Positions 6,122 through 12,049 of a DNA stretch of 12,913 nucleotides are shown here, piece after piece. This stretch comes from an uncultured Collinsella sp. GTDB taxonomy: Bacteria > Actinomycetota > Coriobacteriia > Coriobacteriales > Coriobacteriaceae. The notes beneath the pieces are model-generated. The model worked only from the letters and a program-made list of their open reading frames with translations. It was not told the origin of the DNA and made no database searches. The stretch is from positions 1 to 12,913 of the forward strand of contig URVZ01000050.1 of NCBI GenBank assembly GCA_900551365.1. The letters run 5' to 3'. A program made the translations under genes and the position numbers. Numbering within the stretch: position 1 is the first letter of the stretch; each line of letters begins with the position of its first letter.

Positions 6122-7165
6122 TTAGCGCTTGCGGGGGACGAGTTTGGTGCGGCGCAGGTGGATCATCTCGGCGGCGATGGAGATAGCGATCTCCTCGGGA
6201 TCCTCTGCCTTGATGGCAACGCCGATCGGCAGGTGCAGCTCGTCGATCTGGTCCTGCGTAAAGCCCTCCTGCTCCAGGCGGGCGCGCACAAAGGCCGTCT
6301 TGCGACGCGAGCCCAGACAGCCCAGGTAGGCAGGCTTGGCGCGCATGGCCTGAATCACCACGTCGATATCGGACTTGTGGCCTGCTGTGGCCACAACCAC
6401 CAAGTCGCGCGGACCGATGGGACACAGCTCGCTCAGGTTCTTGTAATCGACCAAGCGACGATCGTAGACACCGGGCACCCATTCGGGCGTCAACGTGCTG
6501 GGGCGGTCGTCGCACGCCACGACGGCAAAGCCCGCCGCCGTGAGCACCCGCGCCGTCGCGGCGCCCACGTGGCCACAGCCAAAGATATAGGTCAGGCCCT
6601 CGGGGCAGAGCGTCTCGATGTGCGCGGGAGGAATCTCGGAGGCGGCGTTAGTGTAGGTGACGTTACTCCCCTCCTCCACCAGTGAAAGCCCGGGGCAGCC
6701 CGCAATGGTATGGCGCGATGCCTCGCCATGGTACTCGGCCACATCGCCCTCGAGCGCGCTCGCGATAAACGGCTCAAAGTCGATGACGAAGTCGCCGATG
6801 CGCCGATAGACCAAGACGTCGGCAATTTCCTGGAACAACGGTGCCTGGGTCGCATCCAGATGCAGATAGCACAGGCAGATGGCTCCGCCGCAGATCATGC
6901 CGGTATCGGAGTTCTCGCCGCCCATGGTGTAGCGGACCAGACGCGACTGTCCCGCGCTCAGGAGTTCGCGCGCCTCATCCAGCGCAAAGAGCTCAATCTT
7001 GCCGCCGCCGATAGTGCCCGCCTGGCTGCCGTCGGCAAAGACGGCCATCCAGGCGCCCACGCCGCGCGGCGACGACCCCGCCGTGCCGGCCACGACCACG
7101 AGCTCGCACGTCTCGCCAGCACGCAGGGCGGCAAGCGCCGCATTCACAACATCGAGCTTTTCCAT
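6122..7165 (-). CDS. XdhC/CoxI family molybdenum hydroxylase maturation protein
   Basis: Members of this family deliver sulfurated molybdenum cofactor to xanthine-dehydrogenase-like enzymes in the cytosol. The protein has 347 residues in two domains. The N-terminal XdhC/CoxI domain holds GTAGSSPRGVGAWM (27-40), GTIGGGKIE (50-58) and MICGGAI with Cys92. The C-terminal Rossmann-like XdhC_C domain holds the nucleotide motif IFGCGHVGAA (194-203), CLGSRRK (283-289) and LPIGVAIKAEDPEEIA (312-327). The ATG at 7165 has GAAGG upstream. It lies 9 nt after yqeB in one operon. No hydroxylase subunit is in the window, so the partner enzyme must be encoded elsewhere. The exact subfamily name is uncertain. 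Confidence 0.9.
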   Translation of the reverse strand: MEKLDVVNAALAALRAGETCELVVVAGTAGSSPRGVGAWMAVFADGSQAGTIGGGKIELFALDEARELLSAGQSRLVRYTMGGENSDTGMICGGAICLCYLHLDATQAPLFQEIADVLVYRRIGDFVIDFEPFIASALEGDVAEYHGEASRHTIAGCPGLSLVEEGSNVTYTNAASEIPPAHIETLCPEGLTYIFGCGHVGAATARVLTAAGFAVVACDDRPSTLTPEWVPGVYDRRLVDYKNLSELCPIGPRDLVVVATAGHKSDIDVVIQAMRAKPAYLGCLGSRRKTAFVRARLEQEGFTQDQIDELHLPIGVAIKAEDPEEIAISIAAEMIHLRRTKLVPRKR

Positions 7166-7174
7166 TGCCGCCTT

Positions 7175-7969
7175 CTATCCTCTAAAGATATCGGTGAGCA
7201 TAGCGAGTGCCTCGAGCACGCCGCCGCCGACCGACGTCGCCTTGTCCGAAATGTAGTTGATATAGCTGGCATCGCCGCGCGGATCGACATCGGCGCATTT
7301 AAAGCCCTCAGTCACCTGCACGCCGTTCGCCAAAAGGCCGCGCAAGCAGCCGTCAATCTGCGTGATCATGGGCGTATCGTCCGCGTAGCCAATCACGTCT
7401 CCGGCGCTCACGATGTCGCCGATTGCGCGGTCGGACCGAAACACGCCGGCGGCGGGGCTGTGGATAACACGCTCCTTGCCGTATCCGCCGATCATGCCTG
7501 GCACACCCGTGTTGGGCTGGGGGGAGCCCTGGGTAATCACGCGGCCCAAAAAATGCCCGCGCATGGTCTCGACCACGGCGTCGCAATCGACCGGCGCGGT
7601 AAAGCCCGGCCCCACGGCGATGACGACAGGCGCCATATCGCGCGTGGTGCCCAAGTTGCGCTTGGCCAAAATCGCATCGACCACGGCAGCGGGTTTCAGT
7701 TCGTCGAGCATCTTGGCCCGGGGGTCCACCACCACGGCGACGTCTCCGGCCTCGGTAATTGCAAGCGCCTCTGCCGGCGTCTGCGCCAAGCGAGCGCGGA
7801 TGCCCTCGACCTGGACCTCGCCCAAGCGAATGGCCTCGCAAAAACTGATTGTGCGACGGATGCACGTGGGAACCGCGATATCGGCCATGACAACCGACAC
7901 GCCGGCGCGCACCAAGCGAGCGGCGACGCCCGTGGCGATATCGCCGGCGCCGCGAACATAAACGAGCAT
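7175..7969 (-). CDS. yqeB: YqeB family selenium-dependent molybdenum hydroxylase system protein
   Basis: Member of the YqeB (EF2563) family, found with selenium-dependent molybdenum hydroxylases; its biochemical role is not settled. It has 264 residues. The N-terminal motif RGAGDIATG (6-14) looks like a dinucleotide-binding turn. AVGPGFTAPVDCDAVVET is at 118-135 and RGHFLGRVITQG at 137-148, followed by NTGVPG. The segment 173-196 (AAGVFRSDRAIGDIV, then SAGDVIGYA) resembles the hairpin of a barrel-sandwich (biotinyl/lipoyl-like) fold, but no lysine sits at the modification position, so it is probably structural. The ATG at 7969 has GGGAGG about 10 nt upstream. It is the first gene of the yqeB-xdhC unit and is divergent from yqeC. 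Confidence 0.88.
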   Translation of the reverse strand: MLVYVRGAGDIATGVAARLVRAGVSVVMADIAVPTCIRRTISFCEAIRLGEVQVEGIRARLAQTPAEALAITEAGDVAVVVDPRAKMLDELKPAAVVDAILAKRNLGTTRDMAPVVIAVGPGFTAPVDCDAVVETMRGHFLGRVITQGSPQPNTGVPGMIGGYGKERVIHSPAAGVFRSDRAIGDIVSAGDVIGYADDTPMITQIDGCLRGLLANGVQVTEGFKCADVDPRGDASYINYISDKATSVGGGVLEALAMLTDIFRG

Positions 7970-8001
7970 TCCCGGGGCACCTCCCTGTGCTACGGTTTGA
8001 G

Positions 8002-8031
8002 CAGAGCAAAAGCGGTTCGACCGCTACTCTG
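8002..8031. promoter_or_regulatory. Inverted repeat, possible operator or leader hairpin
   Basis: A perfect 15-nt inverted repeat AGCGGT-TCG-ACCGCT (8011-8025) is nested in a second pair CAGAG (8002-8006) / CTCTG (8027-8031). It lies between the divergent genes yqeB and yqeC, about 40-70 nt from each start. It could be a regulator's binding site, or, since it falls in the predicted yqeB leader, an RNA hairpin. Confidence 0.45.
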
Positions 8032-8051
8032 ATGATTATTTATTATCACAG

Positions 8052-8058
8052 TATTATA
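8052..8058. promoter_or_regulatory. Overlapping -10 elements of divergent yqeB/yqeC promoters
   Basis: An AT-rich island (8031-8059) stands out in GC-rich DNA. On the minus strand it contains a perfect TATAAT (8058-8053), giving a yqeB leader of about 75 nt. On the plus strand TATTAT (8052-8057) overlaps it and would start yqeC with a very short leader. I find no good -35 on either strand: the minus candidate is CCGTTT at 17-nt spacing. An activator may therefore be needed. Confidence 0.4.
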
Positions 8059-8071
8059 CGGCGGTGAACAG

Positions 8072-8806
8072 ATGGAAACGGTTAGCGGCAATCTTGCCTC
8101 GGCGCTCAGGATCGAGCCGGGCATTACCGCGATTATCGGCAGCGGTGGCAAGTCGACCTTGCTAAAGACGCTCGGCCTTGAGCTTATGCGCGCTGGCGGC
8201 CGCGTGCTCCTCTGCACCACCACGCGCATGCTCCCCGTCGCCGGCGTGCCATGGGACGGGTCGAGCCGTCGCCTGGACGCCGCGCCCTGGAAGCCAGGTG
8301 CCCCACACGCCCCAGGCTGCACCTGCGAGGCCTGCGCGGGGCTTGTGCGGGGAAGCATCTGCCAGGCAGGCGTCTTGGACCCCCAGACGGGCAAGCTCTC
8401 CTCCCCTGCCGAGCCGCTCGACCAGCTGGCGCAGCGCTTTGACTACGTCCTGGCCGAGGCGGACGGCAGCAAGCGGCTCCCGCTCAAGGCCCACGCCGCC
8501 TGGGAGCCGGTGATTCCCTCTGGCACGGCCAACATCGTCTGGATCGTCGGCGCCTCAGGGCTCGGCAAGCCCATCCACGAAGCCGTCCACCGCCCCGAGC
8601 TCTTTTGCGAGCGTTGCGGCTGCGAGCTCACCGACATCGCCACGCCCGAGCGCGTCGCACAGGTGCTCAATGCCGAGATACGGGTGATGGAACTCAGCAC
8701 CGCACGCGTCATGCTCAACCAAGTCGACACGCTCAGCGACCCCACGATGGCCGACCGCTTCGAGGCAGCTCTCGACCACCCCGTCGTCGCCAGCAGCCTC
8801 AAGTAG
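8072..8806 (+). CDS. yqeC: YqeC family selenium-dependent hydroxylase accessory protein
   Basis: Predicted P-loop NTPase accessory to selenium-dependent molybdenum hydroxylases; the family's exact reaction is unknown. It has 244 residues. The Walker A-like motif IIGSGGKSTLL is at 21-31, TTTRM at 49-53, EADGSKRLPLKAH at 129-141, and HEAVHRPELF at about 169-178. NQVD at 216-219 resembles the base-recognition NKxD of GTP-binding proteins. Odd features are two cysteine clusters, Cys83/85/88 (CTCEAC, with Cys97 nearby) and Cys179/182/184 (CERCGC), which could bind metal. It is the only plus-strand gene in the window and is divergent from yqeB. The ATG has only a weak GGTGA upstream, in keeping with a short leader. 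It ends 12 nt before the perfect palindrome. Confidence 0.88.
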   Translation: METVSGNLASALRIEPGITAIIGSGGKSTLLKTLGLELMRAGGRVLLCTTTRMLPVAGVPWDGSSRRLDAAPWKPGAPHAPGCTCEACAGLVRGSICQAGVLDPQTGKLSSPAEPLDQLAQRFDYVLAEADGSKRLPLKAHAAWEPVIPSGTANIVWIVGASGLGKPIHEAVHRPELFCERCGCELTDIATPERVAQVLNAEIRVMELSTARVMLNQVDTLSDPTMADRFEAALDHPVVASSLK

Positions 8807-8817
8807 CCGGCCCCATC

Positions 8818-8894
8818 TCCTCAGTTGCGGTGAAATACGGACTGTTTGGCCGCCCGACGGCCGCAAACAGTCCGTATTTCACCGCAACTGAGGA
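8818..8894. repeat. Palindromic repeat, perfect copy 2
   Basis: Two 31-nt arms (8818-8848 and 8864-8894) are exact reverse complements, with a 15-nt centre that can itself pair GGCCG with CGGCC around CCCGA. The outer core GTTGCGGTGAAATA is shared with copy 1 at 6037-6103. It sits between the convergent 3' ends of yqeC and the hydantoinase gene. The full-length transcript would fold into one long hairpin whichever strand is read, so it may end transcription both ways, although no T-run follows. The perfect symmetry suggests a recent or mobile element. Confidence 0.88.
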
Positions 8895-8915
8895 GGGGAC
8901 ACGGCATCTTTGCTG

Positions 8916-10283
8916 CTAGCGGGGGACGTAGCGGCCGGGTTGGGCTCCGGTGGGCTCGCCGTCGCACGCGGCCAGCACGCCGTTCACAAACACTGCCTTG
9001 GCGCGGCCGTGCGCCTCAAAGCCCTCGAGCGGCGTGTAGTCCACGGCCTGATGCTGCGTCGCGGCGCTGATCGTCCAGCGCGCCTTGGGATCCCACACGC
9101 ACACATCGGCATCGGAGCCCTCGGCAAGACATCCCTTGCGCGGATACATGCCAAAGACGCGCGCCGGGTTCTCGCTCATCAAGCGGCACAGATCCTCGGG
9201 ACCCAGCTGTCCCTCAAAGCTCGTAGCGATCGCGACGGGGCGATGCTCCACACCGGGCCCGCCGTTGGGAATCGCGCGGAAGTCGTCGCGCCCGCGGTCC
9301 TTTTGCCCGTGCAGGTTAAAGCTGCAGTGGTCGGTCGCGATCGTATCGATCTCGCCGGCCACAAGCGCCTCGCGCAGTGCCGCACGGTCGCCCGCATGGC
9401 GCAGCGGCGGGCTCATCACATATTTGGCGCCCGCAAAGCCGTCCTCGCCCTGCTCCAAATAGCACGTATCGTCGAGCATCAGATACTGAGGGCAGGTCTC
9501 GACATAGATATTCTTCTGCCCGCGCGCCTTGGCGGCACGGATGGCCTCGAGCCCCAGCTTGGTCGAAAGGTGAACCACGTTGACCGGTACGTCGCCGGCC
9601 AGGTACGCCAGATATAGCAGGCGGCTCACTGCCTCGGCCTCGCACACGTCCGGACGGCTGAGCGCGTGGCCCTCGGGCCCGTGGATACCTTGCTCAAACA
9701 CGCGCTTCTGCAGCTCATTCACCAGCGTGCCGTTCTCGCAATGCACGCACAGTATGCCGCCAATATGCTTGAGCTCCTCGAGCACCTCGAGCGTCTCGGC
9801 ATCGTCCAGGCGCAGGTGGTCATAGGCAAAGTAGGTCTTAAACGACGATACGCCCGCCTCGCGCATGGCCAAAAGGTCGGCGCGGTTGCGCTCGTTCCAC
9901 TCGGCGAGTGCCATATGAAAGGCGTAGTTTGCCGTGCAGGTGCCGTCGGCGCGGCGATGCCACTCGGCCAAGGCATCGGGCATGGTCACGCCACGATCGG
10001 CCGTCGCGTAGTCCACGATGGTCGTCGTACCGCCGCAGACAGCCGCGCGCGTGCCGGTCTCAAAGCTATCGGCTGTCCAATCCATGCCGGTCCAGCACTG
10101 CATGTGTGTGTGGCCGTCGATAAAGCCGGGAAACACCCAGCAGCCCGCGGCATCCTCGACGGTATCGCCCTCGGCCGGCTCAATCGCCGCGGCGATCCGC
10201 ACGATCTTATCGCCCTCCATGGCAAGATCGGCGCGGCGAAGCCCCTGGGGCGTCACGAGCGCGCCGTTTTTGATGATGATCAT
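8916..10283 (-). CDS. hyuA: Dihydropyrimidinase/hydantoinase family amidohydrolase (YgeZ/HyuA type)
   Basis: Cyclic amidohydrolase of 455 residues that opens hydantoin-, dihydropyrimidine- or related ureide rings with a dinuclear metal centre. Metal ligands visible: His58 and His60 (DGHTHM), Lys149 (SSFKTY, the lysine that is carbamylated in this family), His181 (CVHCEN), His238 (VVHLS) and Asp318 (ATDHCSF). Tyr154 matches the substrate-binding Tyr of hydantoinases, and NGGPGVE (340-346) is the usual late substrate loop. The ATG at 10283 has AAGGAG 5 nt upstream, overlapping the end of mocA, and the gap is 9 nt. Context (mocA, carbamate kinase, ygeW, yqeB/C) points to purine-derived ureide breakdown rather than pyrimidine breakdown. 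The substrate cannot be read from the sequence. Confidence 0.93.
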   Translation of the reverse strand: MIIIKNGALVTPQGLRRADLAMEGDKIVRIAAAIEPAEGDTVEDAAGCWVFPGFIDGHTHMQCWTGMDWTADSFETGTRAAVCGGTTTIVDYATADRGVTMPDALAEWHRRADGTCTANYAFHMALAEWNERNRADLLAMREAGVSSFKTYFAYDHLRLDDAETLEVLEELKHIGGILCVHCENGTLVNELQKRVFEQGIHGPEGHALSRPDVCEAEAVSRLLYLAYLAGDVPVNVVHLSTKLGLEAIRAAKARGQKNIYVETCPQYLMLDDTCYLEQGEDGFAGAKYVMSPPLRHAGDRAALREALVAGEIDTIATDHCSFNLHGQKDRGRDDFRAIPNGGPGVEHRPVAIATSFEGQLGPEDLCRLMSENPARVFGMYPRKGCLAEGSDADVCVWDPKARWTISAATQHQAVDYTPLEGFEAHGRAKAVFVNGVLAACDGEPTGAQPGRYVPR

Positions 10284-10292
10284 AATTGCTCC

Positions 10293-10907
10293 TTATTGAT
10301 TTATGCAGTTGGCCACGCGATCAAAATACGAGCAGGCGGCGATATGCTCCGCTATGCGTCGCTGTCCCTTGGCGGTATCGACATCCCACAGCTCGTAGGC
10401 ACGCGCCTCGACCAGCACCACGTCGGTACGCTCCTTGAGGATCGAACCGCCGCCGTCCTTGCCCTCAAGACGCATGAGCGCATCGAACAGTTCCGCCGGA
10501 AAGAGCACCGGGCTCGAAGGCTCACCGTTGCACGCAAGACGCACCGGATGCTTGCGGCCACACTCGTCAAATGCACGAACCATAGCCTCAAAAGAATCCG
10601 AACTCACGAGCGGCTGGTCGCCCGGCAAAAAGAGGTAGCCTTTCCAGTTGCGTTCGACTCCCCACGAAAGGCCCGCACGGACGCTTTCGCTGCGCAGCTC
10701 GCCATCGTGCAGCACGCACGGGCAATGCTTGTCCTCACAAATCCGGGCGACCTCGGGCCAACGCGTCGAAACCACGACATCGAAGCCCTGGGGAACCGAA
10801 TCGATGGTCCGGGCAATCAGCGGCTCGCCATAGATATCGGCGAGCATCTTGTTGGAGCCAAACCGCTTGCCCTCGCCCGAGGCCATAATCACGCAACCGA
10901 GTTTCAT
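10293..10907 (-). CDS. mocA: MocA-like molybdenum cofactor nucleotidyltransferase (YgfJ type)
   Basis: NTP-transferase-fold protein of 204 residues. Its relatives add CMP to molybdopterin to make the cytosine-dinucleotide cofactor used by xanthine-dehydrogenase-like enzymes. The nucleotide-binding motif VIMASGEGKRFGSNKML is at 6-22 (family LAAGxSxRMGxxK), the metal/nucleotide Asp97 lies in LPGDQPLV (94-101), and the acceptor-side motif ELWDVDT is at 172-178. The start at ATG 10907 gives the family N-terminus and has GGGGAGG about 9 nt upstream; an in-frame ATG 40 codons further up would add an unrelated, Gly/Ser-rich tail and is rejected. It is followed 9 nt later by the hydantoinase gene. 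CTP versus GTP preference is not provable here. Confidence 0.85.
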   Translation of the reverse strand: MKLGCVIMASGEGKRFGSNKMLADIYGEPLIARTIDSVPQGFDVVVSTRWPEVARICEDKHCPCVLHDGELRSESVRAGLSWGVERNWKGYLFLPGDQPLVSSDSFEAMVRAFDECGRKHPVRLACNGEPSSPVLFPAELFDALMRLEGKDGGGSILKERTDVVLVEARAYELWDVDTAKGQRRIAEHIAACSYFDRVANCINQ

Positions 10908-10990
10908 CTCCGCAAACCTCCCCTGGCCACCTTGGACACCATAGTTGCTATACCCACCATACCAAGCTCGCACTCCGTCAGAACAGGCAT
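10904..10990 (-). CDS. Possible 28-residue upstream ORF overlapping mocA start
   Basis: A short frame starts ATG at 10990 (MPVLTECELGMVGIA...) and ends at a TGA overlapping the mocA ATG by 4 nt (ATGA). Its ribosome-binding signal is weak (GGAAAACGAG). The same arrangement gives translational coupling elsewhere in this window (adk/map). It may be a leader peptide, a remnant, or chance; the sequence resembles nothing I know. Confidence 0.25.
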   Translation of the reverse strand: MPVLTECELGMVGIATMVSKVARGGLRR

Positions 10991-11035
10991 GCGCTCGTTT
11001 TCCAGCGAACGCCCCTTGGCTCTCCATAGCACAAA

Positions 11036-11066
11036 GGAGGGCACCCCGCGACGCAGGGCACCCTCC
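11036..11066 (-). terminator. Probable terminator after carbamate kinase
   Basis: The stem GGAGGGTGCCC / GGGTGCCCTCC with a 9-nt loop lies 18 nt after the kinase stop codon. In minus-strand RNA all 11 positions pair, two of them as G-U wobbles. On the plus strand the same two positions are C-A mismatches, so the structure is adapted to the minus strand. It is followed by TTTGTG, a short T-run. It would separate ygeW-kinase from mocA-hyuA. The rest of 10908-11035 holds only weak promoter-like hexamers (TTGGTA and TATGGT, 16 nt apart, minus strand). Confidence 0.6.
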
Positions 11067-11084
11067 TCAATGGTGCAGATATGC

Positions 11085-12035
11085 CTACTCAGCGTCGCCG
11101 GTAAACGTGGTACCGGTCTTGCCAGCAAGGCCATCGCGCGCCTTCTCGAGCAGCGTGATGAGCGCCGTGCGGCCCGGCTTGCTCTCGGCAAATGTCGAGG
11201 CTGCCTGGACCTTGGGCAGCATGGAGCCGCGACCGAACTCGTTGGCCTCGGACAGACGCTTTACGTCAGCCGCGGTCAGCGTGTCGAGCCACTGCTCGTG
11301 GTCGGTGCCAAAGCCAATGGCAACCTTCTCCACGGCCGTCAGGATGATCAGGGCATCGGCATCGAGCTGTTCGGCGAGCTTCTCGGCCGCAAAGTCCTTA
11401 TCGATGACGGCGGCAGCGCCCTTAAGGTGGTTGCCCTGGGCCTTGGTGACGGGAATGCCACCGCCGCCGCAGGAGATCACCACATGGTTGGACTCGACGA
11501 GCGACTTAATGGTGTCGAGCTCGACGATGTTCACGGGCTTGGGCGAGGCAACCACGCGACGGAAGCCCTGCTTCTCGTCGTGGATGAACTGATAGCCGCG
11601 ATCGGCCTCCAGCTCCTTGGCCTCGGCCTCGCTCATCCACGGACCGATCGGCTTGACCGGGTCGGCAAAGGCCGGATCGTCCGCCGCAACCTCGACCTGG
11701 GTGAGCACGGTGGCGACACCCTTGTCGATATTGCGGTCGAGCATTTCCTCGCGCAGCGCATTTTGCAGGTCATAGCCAATGTAGCCCTGGCTCATGGCGC
11801 CGCAAACGGACAAGGGGCAGGGAACGTACTTCTGAGGATTAGAGCGCGTGAGCTCAGCCATCGCGTTGGCGATCATGCCCACCTGGGGACCGTTGCCATG
11901 CACGACGACGACCTCGTTGCCCTCCTCGATCAGGTCGACGATAGCCTTGGAAGTCGTCTTGACGGCCTCCATCTGCTCGGGAAGGTTGGCGCCGAGGGCG
12001 TTTCCGCCCAGGGCGACAACGATACGCTTAGCCAT
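11085..12035 (-). CDS. arcC: Carbamate kinase (ArcC/YqeA family)
   Basis: Converts carbamoyl phosphate + ADP to ATP + carbamate, giving substrate-level ATP. It has 316 residues, normal for the amino-acid-kinase fold. Motifs: VALGGNALG (7-15), HGNGPQVG (46-53), SCGGGGIPV (188-196), IDKDFAAEKLA (211-221), and FGRGSMLPKVQAA (267-279), matching the family's GSMxPKV. The ATG at 12035 has only a weak GAG-type signal; the 14-nt spacing after ygeW suggests co-translation. Arginine-deiminase genes (arcA, argF type) are absent; the partner is YgeW, as with E. coli yqeA. It probably corresponds functionally to YqeA. Confidence 0.95.
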   Translation of the reverse strand: MAKRIVVALGGNALGANLPEQMEAVKTTSKAIVDLIEEGNEVVVVHGNGPQVGMIANAMAELTRSNPQKYVPCPLSVCGAMSQGYIGYDLQNALREEMLDRNIDKGVATVLTQVEVAADDPAFADPVKPIGPWMSEAEAKELEADRGYQFIHDEKQGFRRVVASPKPVNIVELDTIKSLVESNHVVISCGGGGIPVTKAQGNHLKGAAAVIDKDFAAEKLAEQLDADALIILTAVEKVAIGFGTDHEQWLDTLTAADVKRLSEANEFGRGSMLPKVQAASTFAESKPGRTALITLLEKARDGLAGKTGTTFTGDAE

Positions 12036-12049
12036 TTCTCAGCCCGGCT

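Noticed and set aside
8605..8919. Plus-strand frame running through the perfect palindrome
   Set aside because: It overlaps yqeC in another frame and simply translates the repeat; the same peptide pattern appears from both arms because they are complementary.
10867..11027. Longer mocA start (40 extra residues from an ATG at 11027)
   Set aside because: The extension lacks family similarity, covers the likely promoter region, and the ATG at 10907 has a proper ribosome-binding site and the expected N-terminus.
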